Assembly (NCBI GenBank): GCA_019188255.1
Contig: JAETXT010000006.1
Location: forward strand, 248,001 to 312,000
DNA from: Verticillium longisporum
Taxonomy: Eukaryota > Ascomycota > Sordariomycetes > Glomerellales > Plectosphaerellaceae
Direction: 5' to 3'
DNA length: 64,000 bases
Shown here: positions 13,901-30,500 of the stretch, in pieces
Position numbering within the stretch: position 1 is the stretch's first letter
Layout: every line of letters begins with the position of its first letter
Notes under the pieces: model-generated
What the model was told of the DNA's origin: nothing
The model's input: only the letters and a program-made list of their open reading frames with translations
The model's database searches: none
Position numbers and translations under genes: made by a program

Positions 13901-14389
13901 TCTCTCTTCCTCGCCTGGGAGATGGTCAATATGCGCCGGTCTTTCTTCCGCATGGTGCCCGGCAGCAAGCGTTACTTCACTCAGTGGATGCACGACGTCT
14001 ACCGCAACAAGGTTCTCTTCTCTGCTGTTGTCTTCGGCTTCGTCACCGTCTTCCCTCTCAACTACATTCCTGGACTTAACCGTGTTGTATTCAAGCACAC
14101 GGGTCTGACCTGGGAGTGGGGTGTTGTCTTCATTGCCGCCATCCTCTTCTTCATCGGTATCGAGATCTGGAAGTGGCTGAAGCGCGTCTACTTCCGTCGC
14201 CAGGCCCGCAAGGACACGGGCGGCGTCGCTGACGTGGAGGCTCGTGTCTTCGGTGTCTACTACGACCTTGGTGGTGTGGACTTTGAGAAGTCGGCGTCGA
14301 GCCCCAGCAGCAGCGGCGAGAAGGAGCTCCGCGAGAAGCCGTCCAACAACGGCGTTGCGGACAACAAGAAGGCCGACCTCGAGGCATGA
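10925..14389 (+). CDS. ena1: ENA-type (P-type IID) Na+/K+-exporting ATPase
   Basis: A plasma-membrane P-type ATPase that exports Na+, Li+ or K+ at the cost of ATP, used for salt and high-pH tolerance. Four exons: 10925-11185, 11259-12141, 12194-13635 and 13691-14389 (introns 73, 52 and 55 nt), joining in frame to 1,094 residues, normal for the family. Seen: N-terminal cation-ATPase domain, actuator domain (LLTGESLPV), IPASL in M4 where Ca2+ pumps have PEGL (an ENA feature), the phosphorylation site DKTGTLTQG (Asp386, split by intron 2 just upstream), the nucleotide-binding domain, TGDHPETA, and the hinge GDGVNDSPSLKRADVGIAMG, then the C-terminal membrane segments and a charged tail. Such genes are often labelled calcium-transporting ATPase 3. 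The membrane-core motifs favour ENA; Na+ versus K+ preference cannot be read from sequence. Confidence 0.95.
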
Positions 14390-20138
<5,749 letters not shown>

Positions 20139-20367
20139 GTGCCATATGAGGAAGGGGAAAATCGAGGTGGAAATGGTTCCGAATTAGACGGGACAAGGTT
20201 ATGAACTTGATGACAATTCAATACAGTATGAACATGCTTAATTGTAGCACTGTCCGACATCGGTGAACTAACGATCATAAGAAGGATTGGCAGCACCACC
20301 AACCTTTGCACGTCAACATCTGAGCATCTCTCAAGGCAGTCTCGACGACGACCTTCGACAACCAATT

Positions 20368-21364
20368 ATGGACTCCCCAGCAGCAGCGAATGTTTTGGGG
20401 ACTCTCGGTGCTGTATGTGAATCCTATTTGTACCAGCAAAAAACTGGGCACAGGGCAAAAGACGGAAAGCTCATCATCCTTGGCAGGTCTGCTGGTCCAT
20501 CCAGCTCATCCCCCAGATCGTCATCAATTACCGCCGCCACCACGCCATCGGCCTCCAGCCTTCCATGATGATGCTGTGGGCCTGGGCCGGCGTCCCCCTG
20601 GGCGTGTACAACATTGTCCAGGACTTCAACGTTGCCCTGCGCATCCAGCCACAGATCCTGACGCTGCTCAGCCTGGTGACCTGGATCCAGTGCTACTACT
20701 ACCAAAGGGTAAACCTCCACCGTGCAAGCTGCGATTGTCTCTGGATTTCAAAATCACTCACGCGACATTGTAGAAATGGACCGTCGCCCGCGCCCTCGCT
20801 GTCGTCGTCCCCGTTGCAGCCCTGATGGGTGGCATCCAGGCAGCCCTCATCGTCGCCCTGCGCATCGCCCGCCACGCCGAGACCGAGTGGCCCCTCATGC
20901 TCATGGCCGCGCTCTCGGCCGTGCTCCTCGCCGCCGGCGTGCTGACGCACTACTGGGACATCTGGACGCACCGCACCGTGCGCGGCATATCGTTCCTCTT
21001 TGTCGGCATTGACGCGCTCGGCGACGTCTTCTCGCTCGCGTCCGTCGTCTTTCAGCCGCGCCTGGATGTGCTCGGCATGGTCATCTACGCGACCGAGCTG
21101 GTCCTCTGGATCGGCGTCTTTGCTGCCGGGGGCTGGTATAACCTGCGGCCATGGATGCGGGGCAAGCTGAGCAAGGGCGAAGAAGGGGAGGACGCGTCGC
21201 CTGCTGCTGCTGCTGCTGCTGATGAGCCCTGTGTGCAGATGGACGGTATCACGGCGCATGGAAACCACTCATCGACTTCAGTATTTCGGACGGCCTCGAG
21301 GGAGGAGGCGAACGGAATACATCACAGGATGGTCACTTCACTCAGGGGGAGCGTAGAAGGATGA
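20368..21364 (+). CDS. PQ-loop repeat seven-helix membrane protein
   Basis: Three exons: 20368-20412, 20487-20708 and 20774-21364 (introns 74 and 65 nt), 285 residues. The first splice creates VCWSIQLIPQIVINYRRHH, a clear PQ-loop motif (hydrophobic helix, Pro-Gln, basic turn). Later helices include LWAWAGVPLGVYNI, LLSLVTWIQCYYYQ, WTVARALAVVVPVAAL, LMLMAALSAVLLAAG, and a second related segment YWDIWTHRTVRGISFLFVGIDALGD without the PQ pair. The tail is a short alanine and serine-rich cytosolic stretch. PQ-loop proteins include lysosomal/vacuolar cystine and cationic amino-acid exporters (Ypq, cystinosin) and SWEET-like carriers. Which substrate this one moves is not decidable here. It starts 230 bp after the beta-galactosidase stop, on the same strand, but with its own start and no sign of co-transcription. 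Confidence 0.85.
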
Positions 21365-21535
21365 GGATAAAGGCCCCCCCGTCGCAGACGGGGAGGCAGA
21401 TTCGCTGGCCCATGAACCGGAAAAGGACAGCAATGACTACAACCAACACCGATACCCTCCCAACCTTGATATATCCCCCGAGAGATGCCACAAAAAAAGA
21501 AGAAAGAACAAGAGAGGAACAGACCCGACGCCCCG

Positions 21536-22327
21536 CTATGCCATGACCGCTGCCGCACCGAAAGCCACGATCGCCGCCGCCACGCTGAAGACCTGCGCCG
21601 AAGCGCCGTTGCCCTGGGTCGGCGTGCCGCTGGGGTTGGTGATCTGGCCGGGCTGCGTCGTGTTGGTGACGGGCGTGCTGCCAATGGCGCCGTTGTTGTT
21701 GTTGTTTCCATTGTTGTTGCCGTTGCCGACACCGACGCCGGCACCAGCACCGCCGGCGTTAACGCAGTTCTGCGACGAAAAGCCCTGGGCGCTCTCCTGC
21801 AGGGCGCGCGTGAAGCCAGCAGCCATCTGGGCGGCAATCTGCTGCGCGGCCTGGGGCACCTTGCTGACAATGGCGTCGATGAGGCCGCCGGCGCCGGTGG
21901 TGACCTCGCCGAACTGGGCGTGGACGACGTCGCAGAGGTTGGCCTGCTGGAAGGCGGGCTTCTTGTCCTGGAGGTTCCGCACGAGGCTCTGGCCGTTGGT
22001 CTGCAGGCTGCCGACGAGCTGCTGGAGCTGCACGGTCTCCTGGAGCGTGAGCTCGGTGCTGCCCTGGATCGACGTCGCGCCCTGCCGGAACGTGTTGATG
22101 AGCTGCTGCGACGCCTGCTGCAGCTGCGTCGGGTCCGTCGTGAAGGCCTGCACGGCCTGGTCCAGCGAGGCGATGCCCGTGCCCACCTGATTGATGACGC
22201 CCGTCACGACGGCGAGCTCGCGCGCGACGAGGGCCGGAGCGTCGCGTTCTACGGGCGTCGGCTTCTCGGCGACGGCGAAGCCGAAGGCGGCCATGGCCAG
22301 GAGGGTGAGGTGGGTGGTGATCTTCAT
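21536..22327 (-). CDS. HsbA-like GPI-anchored cell-surface protein
   Basis: Intronless, 263 residues, ATG at 22327. Residues 1-20 (KITTHLTLLAMAAFGFAVA) are a signal peptide. The middle is a helix-rich, Gln-rich domain (ELAVVTGVINQVGTGIASLDQAVQ; LIDAIVSKVPQAAQQIAAQM) with two Cys (LCDVV and QNCVN), matching the hydrophobic surface-binding protein A family known from Aspergillus and from wall galactomannoproteins. A Gly/Asn-rich spacer follows (GNGNNNGNNNNNG), then a Ser/Thr linker and a C-terminal hydrophobic segment (VFSVAAAIVAFGAAAVMA) preceded by small residues. That layout suggests a GPI anchor. The likely site is the cell wall or outer membrane face. An (AC)9 tract sits one base before the start codon. 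Confidence 0.8.
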   Translation of the reverse strand: MKITTHLTLLAMAAFGFAVAEKPTPVERDAPALVARELAVVTGVINQVGTGIASLDQAVQAFTTDPTQLQQASQQLINTFRQGATSIQGSTELTLQETVQLQQLVGSLQTNGQSLVRNLQDKKPAFQQANLCDVVHAQFGEVTTGAGGLIDAIVSKVPQAAQQIAAQMAAGFTRALQESAQGFSSQNCVNAGGAGAGVGVGNGNNNGNNNNNGAIGSTPVTNTTQPGQITNPSGTPTQGNGASAQVFSVAAAIVAFGAAAVMA

Positions 22328-22346
22328 GGTGTGTGTGTGTGTGTGT
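22328..22346 (-). repeat. (AC)9 microsatellite directly before the HsbA-like ATG
   Basis: On the gene's strand nine AC units end one base before the ATG, giving the start context ACACACC-ATG. It therefore lies in the 5' UTR, where repeat-length changes could affect initiation (inference). Confidence 0.85.
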
Positions 22347-23869
22347 CGTGCTTCGTTCCGGTAGTGGAGGAGGTATGGGAAGGATGTATGGGCAGAGGAA
22401 GAGTGTGGTCTGTGATGCGTGGCAAGATGCGAACAAACAAAACAAAAAGTAAATAGGGGACGCCGATGCTTATACATTTGTTTAGTTGCCAGCGTCTCAG
22501 GGCCAGCAAGGTTCGAGAAGCGGGCTCTGCTCTCTGCACAGACCAGAATGAGCTTGCGGCCTTGACTCTTGACCATGTTATCAAGTCCTGGGTTTCATGT
22601 GGGCTGATTCGACTGCTGAGGACCGTGGACGGCGTATCACGACCGCGTTTCTCCTCGTCGAACTTGGGCCGACGGACGACATGGCAGCCCCTCATGCCTC
22701 AAGGGGCGACAGAGTGAACGACATTTTCGGATGGAAATTCCGTTTCTGGGTTCGGAAAAGGCGCAACCTCTGCAAATGGCCGTATGGACAGACAGTAGGT
22801 AGGCAATTGTATCCGAGATGAGTCTCGTGGTGAAGCTTTCCACTGGTGTAAACCTTAACTAAACCCTTGCTCTTTGTCGTGATCACCACCACAGCCAAAA
22901 CCATTAAGCAAGAGTGACGTCCTTACAATGGCCTCCTTGGAAGCCATCCTAGAAGATGTTGAAGATGCGTTTTGTGACCACTGAAATCGGAAGCAGTGGT
23001 GAGGATTGCTACTCCGCTCGGACGTGGTCGATGAAACGCTCCTCGTGCGGCTCAGCCTCCTGATGCGCACCCAGCCGACATCCGAAGCCGTGCTGCGTGC
23101 TATTCCTGGCCGGCCCCCTCGCCGCTCGGCCGTCGATCGAAGATCAACTGGGGACATGTCGACTTTTCTTTCGACTTCTCTCGTGGCGATAGCCATCGAT
23201 TACCGGGTCAGATACTGACCTGAGGGTGTGCAGTCGTGTCTCGGCTGGCTTGGAGCTGTATCGTTCTGCTTTGCTCTTGCGCACCATACAGAGGTCGAGT
23301 GGCATTGCCAGATTGAGTGACGACGTGCTTCTGGACCATTGCTTACAGTTAAGAGTGTCGCACCGAAGGAGTATCAGCTTTGAAACATTCTGACCTCGCG
23401 GCCTCGCACCTCCACATCCGGCAGCAAACAGAAAGCCTCGTCACGGCGCATGTACCCAAACGCGACAAGCCAATGCACTTGAGATGAAGGCATCACTTGC
23501 TCTGACGACCTGGCGGCTGCCAAGTCACATAAACCATATGCTGTCTGAAGCGGATGGCGATGCTCCAACATGAGCTGAACGTGAGGCAGGCTGTGTCCGT
23601 TGGTGTCACCACGTGTTGGACGCGGACCAGCGTGTTTCCTTGAAGAAGAGGCAATGGTCTATTGTCCGCCGGTTTGTAACTCAGTATCTCAACCTCGAGT
23701 TGAGATGGGTATCATGCAAAAGTCGTATCCCTATCGACCGCAACAGCGTGGCAGCCCTGAACCCTGTGCCAGGAATTGCTTCCCGTCCGTCTTTGAAGAA
23801 GGAAAACACTCGGAACATGTGCGACGCCTTGCACAGCGATCCGTCCGTCCGTGACCAGCCCCCTGGTCC
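22347..23869. other. Intergenic 1.5 kb, nothing recognised
   Basis: Upstream of the HsbA-like gene and downstream of TAF11. Only short frames without domains occur. It must contain the HsbA-like promoter and the TAF11 3' UTR, but I could not place specific sites. Confidence 0.5.
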
Positions 23870-24928
23870 TCACTTGAAGATGCGCTTGCCGCCGGTCCGC
23901 ACGGGAAACCGCTCGACACCGTCGCTCTGCTGCTCGTGCCACAGCCCCTGCGTGCCCACCCACCCGCTCTCGCCCGACATTTTGTACTGCCTCCACGCCT
24001 CGCGCAGGTGCTCCGGGCGCAGGGGGCCGCGCTTGTCCTTCTCGCTGAGGCGGTTGATGTCGCCGCGCACGGTGGGATCTGTGTTTTGCGGGGGGAACTC
24101 GACCTCTGACTGCTTCTCGCCGGTCGCGTTCATCCACTCGCCCTGCACGCTGATGGCCTTCTCGATGAGTTCGCCGATGAAGTATTTTGACACGGACTTG
24201 ATGGCAAGCGTGACGGTGGGCGGCACCGACTGCGAGACGGTGGCGTTGACAACCTGCACGATGATGGACCATGTCAGCAAGCGTCGCTCAAGTATGGGCA
24301 ACAGAGCAAGAAAGAAAGAGGGAAACACACCCTCTTGACAACATTGTCGGTCAGTTTGGCCGCGCGCCAGTTCTCATAACGGTTCATCTGGTCCTCGTCG
24401 AAGCACTCGACAAGCATGGCGCGCAGCCTGATTTCCTCCTGCTTCTGCTCCTGCGTCCTCGTCTCGCCGCCCACGAGCCCCATCTGCATGTCGTTATCAT
24501 CGTCATCGTCATTGCCGTCATCGCCATTCTGCCCATCGGCACCGCCGCCCGCCGTCCCGCCGCGTCCGCTGACGAGCGAGGGCGTGGGCGTGCCCGCGTC
24601 GGGGGCGCCTTCTGGGTTTCGATTCTTGGGCTTGCGGCCGCGCTTCTTCTTCGGGGTCCTGCTGGCGCGCTGACTTGGCTGCCGCTGACGTGACTGGCTG
24701 TGTCGACCGAGGGGAGCGCGCGAGTGGTGATCGCGCCTCGGGCGAGAAGGAGGTCTGACGGAGGGGGTGGGTCGCCGTGGAGACGGAAAGTGTCGAGGCC
24801 TTACGCCGCTTGGGAGAGGGTTGGGAGCCGCCGTCGGAGGCGCGCTTCTTCGAGACGGGCAGTGGCGTGTGGGCGGGATAGGGAGGGGAGATGGCCGTGG
24901 GCGACTGGGCGTAGGGGGGAGAAGCCAT
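23870..24928 (-). CDS. taf11: TFIID subunit TAF11 (TAFII28-like histone fold), one frame break
   Basis: A subunit of the general transcription factor TFIID. Exon 1 is 24331-24928, intron 24254-24330 (77 nt), exon 2 23870-24253. The N-terminus (MASPPYAQSP...) is disordered, Ser/Pro-rich and basic, with KKRGRKPKNR. Then an acidic Asp-rich patch and the TAFII28 histone fold, from MLVECFDEDQMNRYENWR across the intron to VTLAIKSVSKYFIGELIEKA, where it pairs with TAF13. A C-terminal extension contains LRPEHLREAWRQYKMSGESG. The N-terminal frame and the histone-fold frame differ by one base; coding length is 982 nt (3n+1). Removing one base at the four-G run 24653-24656 (CCCC on the gene strand) would join them. 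TAF11 is expected to be essential, so I favour a sequence error. Confidence 0.88.
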
Positions 24929-25512
24929 GCTGGCGGTTGCGGGTGGTGTGTTTGCGGCCGGTCTTGGAGTGATGATCGATACGATGTGACAATGAGGGCG
25001 AGGTATAGATGGGATGTCAGGTTGAGAGGCAAGCGTTCGAGATGGATATGGGATGTCGAGCTACATCCGTCGTAGCTGCTTCCTGCTTGCTGCTTGCTGC
25101 TTAATGCTGCGAGGCTGAGAGCTGAGACAGGGGGACAGATGCAGGAGGTGCAAAGTGCTTACCTAACATGGATCACATGATCGGCTCTCGGGACTGCTCC
25201 GAGAAAGCACGGACCATCCCACGCGGACCTGCAGTGGAGCCGGTGGATTTGACGTCAACCCCGGACTCTGGACTCAGAACTCGGACTCAGGACTCTAGAC
25301 TCTGAGTCCCATTGATAAGATAAGACCAGCCCCTCTGCCAATCCCGTCCGCCATTAACCGGCGATCCAGTAGAGTCAGTCCCTGGCCCGGTCATGATTCC
25401 ATTTTTTCCCCTACTCCCCATCCCCCCCCCCCTCCGAGTCGGCCCCTTCCCTCCCGACAGCCTGTCTCCAAACCACGCCGCCCGCTCGTGACCCTGTCAA
25501 TTCACCCACGCA
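24929..25512. promoter_or_regulatory. Divergent promoter between TAF11 and GTP cyclohydrolase I
   Basis: 584 bp separate the two start codons. It contains a cluster of imperfect GGACTC repeats (about 25263-25309), an overlapping double GATA site GATAAGATAAG at 25314-25324, and a run of 11 C at 25422-25432. A bidirectional promoter is inferred from layout only. Confidence 0.5.
25314..25324 (+). promoter_or_regulatory. Overlapping tandem GATA-factor site
   Basis: GATAAGATAAG carries two HGATAR matches 5 bp apart, the sequence bound by fungal GATA factors (nitrogen, iron and light regulators). It is 189 bp before the GTP cyclohydrolase ATG. The same core recurs at 41419 and 46005. Binding is not shown. 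Confidence 0.45.
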
Positions 25513-25959
25513 ATGGCCGGCTCCGAAGTCACGAGCTCCGAAAGGCGCCACCGTCGCAGGCACAACGGCCACGGCGACGCGGCAGACGCCCCTCACAACG
25601 CCAGCGACGCCGATACCGCGAGCAGCCACTCGAGCAAGGCGAGCAAGTCGAAGAAGCGCAAGCACCACCATCACAAGTCGGCCGTCTCCTCCCCGAGGCG
25701 AGCGACGCCGACACCGCCAGCCAGAGCAGCAAGCGCTCCAAAAGTCGAAGCGCAGACATGCCGAGGCCGACGCCCGCGCCGCCAACGGCGGAGCCAAGCG
25801 CCGGCCGAGCCTGAGCCAGCCGGCCCGTGACCCGCGGGACATCACCGTCAGGAAGATGAAGAAGCTCCAGGAGGAGGAGGAGGAGGACAAGCCCGTCGTC
25901 CGCACCCCCAGTCCCGTCATTGACTTTGACGGCCTCAGCCGCCCGTGTACGTTGGACAT

Positions 25960-26002
<43 letters not shown>

Positions 26003-26748
26003 CTGTCGCACACAACGTGTAAAACACCTTGACTGACTCGCTAGGGAAACCCCCAACAGCCCGAGGCACGCGCGAACGTCTCGAGGAGAACCCCGACCAG
26101 GCCGCCGAGCGCCTCCAGAAGATGCAGGCCGCCGTCCGCACCATTCTCGAGTGCGTCGGCGAGGACCCCGACCGCTCCGGCATCGTCGACACGCCCAAGC
26201 GCTACGCCAAGGCCATGCTCGACTTTACCCAGGGCTACCAGCAGAACGTCGGCGACATTGTCAACAATGCCATCTTCCAGGAGGGCCACAACGAAATGGT
26301 CATTGTCAAGGACATTGAGATCTTCAGCCTGTGCGAGCACCACCTCGTGCCCTTCACCGGAAAGGTAGCCACGCCCCTCCTCCAAACAGAGTCCCCATTT
26401 GCTCTTGCTCAGAACAAAAGCTCACACGCGCGGCCGCAGATGCACATTGCCTACATCCCGAAGAACCAAGTCATTGGCATCTCCAAGCTGCCCCGCATCG
26501 CCGAGATGTTCAGCCGCCGCCTGCAGATCCAGGAGCGCCTGACCAAGGAGGTCGCCAACGCCATCATGGAGGTCCTCAAGCCCCAGGGCGTCGCCGTCGT
26601 CATGGAGTCGAGCCACCTGTGCATGGTCATGCGCGGCGTGCAAAAGACGACGGCCAGCACCATCACGAGCTGCGTCCTCGGCTGCTTCGAGACAAAGTCC
26701 AAGACGCGCAACGAGTTCCTCAGCCTCGTGGGGCTCAAGAAGACCTAG
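25513..26748 (+). CDS. folE: GTP cyclohydrolase I, N-terminal frame broken twice
   Basis: Converts GTP to 7,8-dihydroneopterin triphosphate, the first step toward tetrahydrofolate and pterins. Exons 25513-25946, 26045-26364 and 26440-26748; introns 98 and 75 nt. The catalytic C-terminal domain is intact: [31 protein letters not shown] (family signature region), [14 protein letters not shown] with zinc ligands Cys and His, and [14 protein letters not shown] with the third ligand Cys. The N-terminal ~140 residues are His/Lys/Ser-rich, and the frame changes twice: at the four-C run 25691-25694 and the four-A run 25740-25743. Adding one base at each gives a continuous SDADTAS...[14 protein letters not shown]...[13 protein letters not shown] frame leading into the catalytic domain. 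Coding length is 1,063 nt, two short of 355 codons. The first intron contains a long CT repeat. Confidence 0.95.
25961..25999 (+). repeat. (CT)19 microsatellite inside the first folE intron
   Basis: 39 nt of uninterrupted CT within the 98-nt intron 25947-26044, so it forms about 40 percent of the intron and lies between donor GTACGT and acceptor CGCTAG. It supplies an extreme polypyrimidine tract. Confidence 0.9.
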
Positions 26749-27541
26749 TCGGCAGTTCTCGTGTTTACGAGGAAAACAGAAACTCGGGCATTCTTTTTTT
26801 GGGTTATTTTTTTTCTCCCTTTTGGGCCATGGGCGGGGCTCTTTTCTAAACACCCGCCCAGCCTCTCTCACGTTCATGGTGTTTCGGCGTCGGCAGCAAG
26901 CATGGGGCTCCAGAATCGGGCGTATCCCTCTTTTCAACATTGGGTCAAAGCATTTTGGGCGGTTTGGGTGAAACGGGTGGCATGTTAGATGGTTCGAGCT
27001 CAACGCTCTTCTTCGCGACGGATACTTGTGTGCCGATATAGTTCGTGCCTATGCTATCGGACTTGATATACCTTTCAATGTCAATCTTGCATGACGAGGC
27101 TCCCTCTTTTGACATATCATGCCATCTCACTTGATCAAGTTGCAGTGGCAACACCCTGTTGAAATAACTTGATTCGCCTCCGCGCGCTTGTCCTACCCGT
27201 ATGTAGACACGCCATATATGACGAAGATGTGCTGTGACAATGGTATATCCTCCATGACCCATCCTATCAGAACCCAATGTATGCAGAAATGAAGCAGCAA
27301 GAGAAAAAAGTCCCAAAACCCGCCGTCTATAGCCACCAGCCGACCAGCCTCTTCAGCTGGTCGGTAGATTCCATCTGTCTGATGAGGTCCCTTTGACCAT
27401 CTCTCGAATCATTTCCTGTTTATGTGATATCATGTCCCAAACAAACACCAAGAGGTAAGCCCCAAAACTCCTTGAAAATGTTGAGGAAAAAATACAGCAA
27501 ACACCTCCCGTCGCACAAATGACCAACGAAAGCAACAATGG
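26749..27541. other. Convergent 3' region between folE and the large gene
   Basis: Both flanking genes end here. T-rich runs after the folE stop (26792-26820) fit 3' UTR and polyadenylation signals. No gene is supported. Confidence 0.5.
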
Positions 27542-30500
27542 TTACCGGCTCAGACCAAGATCGTTCTGCTGCAGGAACGCCGTGGCTGGACCATCACCTC
27601 CCTGTTCGGCGGCTTGGAAGAAGTGGATCGCGATACACATGAGTGACGGGTCATTCCATACTGTTGCTCCTTCTTCCGCTCCGCCCTCATGCCCCGAACT
27701 TGACATATTGCCAGTGGTGCCAGATCGGCTCCTGTCACCAGGGTAGAACCTGGCGCCGGACCTTGAACCTCGACCATACTTGTCCATGACGGCTTGCTTG
27801 AACACCTCGCGAGGCTTCGAAAGGGGCAGCGTTGTACGCTCCAGCAATTCTGGGTCCATGAGATAAAAGAGGGCAAGCTCACGCTGGGCAGCAGTATCCC
27901 CTTCTTTGGCGAGAACGGTCCACATTCTGCCTGCATCGGCCAGGCTGTAAGTCGTTGTTACGGGAGCGGGTGAGCTCGGTTGTGATGACGAGTCTGAACT
28001 CTGTGCGTGGGGCTCCTTGCCCCTCTCCTGCGTGCTTCTGTAGGCCTTCTGGACCTCGTCAGCCACATCAAGCATTGTCCTGCACACTTCTGACTTGAGC
28101 CCAAGCGCGGCCAGCCCAGTATCCCAAAACGCTTTGCCTTTGTCTGTCTTGTCGAGCACAGCAGGATTAACGAAAGCCGCGATGAATTGCAAGTCCCTGA
28201 AGAGCGTCTGGGGTCGAATCGAGGCATCGCGTAATAGCGTTCGCAAGACGTCTACAACAGCGTCGGTGTGAAGGTTTGGAACTCCCACGGTCCGAGTGTC
28301 AAGGCTGCCAAATCGCGAAGGAAGCGATCCGGCGATCGTTGGAGAGATAACGGGCGACTGCAACAGAGCATGTGAGCGCCGTTCCTTAACATTGTCGATG
28401 TCAACCTCGAGCGGAGTGGGCCGACCGGACCCTCCATTGCCGTCATTATCAGGGACGTGCGGACTGGCTTGGTTCCAGCCCGTCCGTGATCGCTTTGTCC
28501 CACCCGTGGCCAGGGACGCGAGAATGAGTTGCTCAAGCTCATACAGAGCGTTGAGCTTGGCATACGGGTTCGGATGGACGCAGAACATGCGCAACAGGCG
28601 CTGGTACGCCTTCTTATAGGGGAACTCAGGTGTGCTGTCTTTTAATATAGGACGATGGCGAGTGGAGGCTGCATCGACTGGCGTGGTCGTACTGTCGGTT
28701 CCTGGGATGCTCGCAGTCTCCGTCGTCTCGGAGCTCTTATCGGTCTCACCAGCATTCCTTAGATCCCCGCAGCTCTTTTTCTTCTCAATCACTCGTGGCT
28801 TTCCTGAGGCCTTCGAAAGTTTACCACGTGTAGACGGTAGATCTTTCGCCCGCCTGTCGAGCGCATTTCGTCGTTCTATACACTCTTGGCCCAGGCTTTC
28901 AAACCATACATCAGTCTCGGCGCCAGATGCAAAGACAAAGTTGCCCAGATCCGAAAGAAGGAGACTGGTCAATGTCTGCCGCAGATCGGTAAAGAACCGT
29001 GTCTTCTCCTCCGACAGGCGCTGCTGGTAAACTGTCTCATTTGATGACGCTGAGGTTCCAGGTCGTCCGGTAGATTGGCCTGAGAAGGAGGGGCCGATTT
29101 GGCCATGAGCATGGAATGTGCTTGATAGGTTCGTCACGCTCGTCGTTGGCGAGTGTGCCCTCGAAGCCACAGTGCTTGGGGAGATGGCAGACTGAAAGGG
29201 CGACCAGAATGTCGAACTCGAGTCAATAGTGTGAACAGGCGACGATGCGCCGAAATAGTCCTGCCCGTCTATGATATCTGAAAGGGCCGTGCTGGCCTTT
29301 GAGAATCGATAGCTTCCTGAATCGAATGATTGCTGGCTTGCATTGTGCGTCGACATGCTCCTAAGATCCCTGGGCATAGCAACCGATCTGCCGTGAATGT
29401 TGAACCTGCGTTCTGGCTCGCTGATGATGCTTGCCGCGTCGTCTGCGCCATGACCCCAGCCCGGCTCCCTATCGCGACCGCCTTTGAACCCCTCAAGCGT
29501 CTTGCGGTCCCGGAGATACAGTTCGCTCGACCATAGGACAGGCCCATCCATTATGGACTCGCCGACAAGCTTGGAAATACATGTGTCGACCTCGCAGCAG
29601 AATCTGTGGATTCTCTCTTCGCCGCGGCAAAAATTTGTGACGTCAGCCTGCTCCAGCCAACGCGATGTCTTGTCGGCTTGGTCGTCGCTGAGCTTGTTCG
29701 GTCCACCTTGCTCTTCTGAGGCGCACAATAGATCCATGATCTGTGACTCGGTGCGGTAGAGATAATTGGCGGTGCCGCGCGCCGAGTGGGCCCTGTTGCG
29801 TTGAAATGTACCCCATCGACGAGGCATACCCATCGTCTTCAAAGCTGCACAAATGTTGCGGGTGTGTTCGTAGGGTGCGGAGGTGCGGACGTCGGAGACA
29901 TACCACATCTTATCACGGAGCGCCCGCAGACGCCTCATCATGCCATCGATGAGACCTTCGTGCCTTTCCTGGCTTTGCTTGAGCCAAACAAGCCAAGCGT
30001 CGTACTCTTCAATGCCGGATGCAGATCGACGTATCGAATCTCGAGGGCCGCGCGAGAAGATGTTCAAGAGTATAGCAAATCCATCACGACGTAGGGACGT
30101 TGCAGTGACAGCGTTGAGCTGCTGCAGCGTCTTCCAGTACAGGTGTGCGGACACAAAATCGGACTGAGCTCGCGACTGTGCTGATGCCGCCGTCAGCATG
30201 GCGACCAGCACAGAAGAAGAATCCGAGGATGGTGCTGGTTCTTCATTGTTTTTCGAGCTTCCCGTAGAATCTTCGGGTGCTTTCAGTGCTGGACTCTTGA
30301 CGTCCTGGCCGGCGTCTCGCCCACGATATGGGTTCCGATTCGGCGTTGACCGCTCAGTTGTGACTACCTTGTTCTTCGATCGGTATCTCTTGATGCCGGT
30401 AGCCCGGTTACTAAACTGTGCGCGGGTTGCTTCAGGCTCGTTACTTTGTGGGATCTCAAAATCCTCTACCAGTTTCAAGACAGAGTCGCGAAGTTGGTGG

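Noticed and set aside
21485..22456. 323-codon plus-strand frame
   Set aside because: Antisense of the HsbA-like gene, Leu/Gly/Arg-rich shadow.
26029..26043. TTG at 26029 as a start of the GTP cyclohydrolase catalytic part
   Set aside because: It lies inside the intron; the acceptor CTAG at 26041-26044 and the upstream exon ending at 25946 give a better model.
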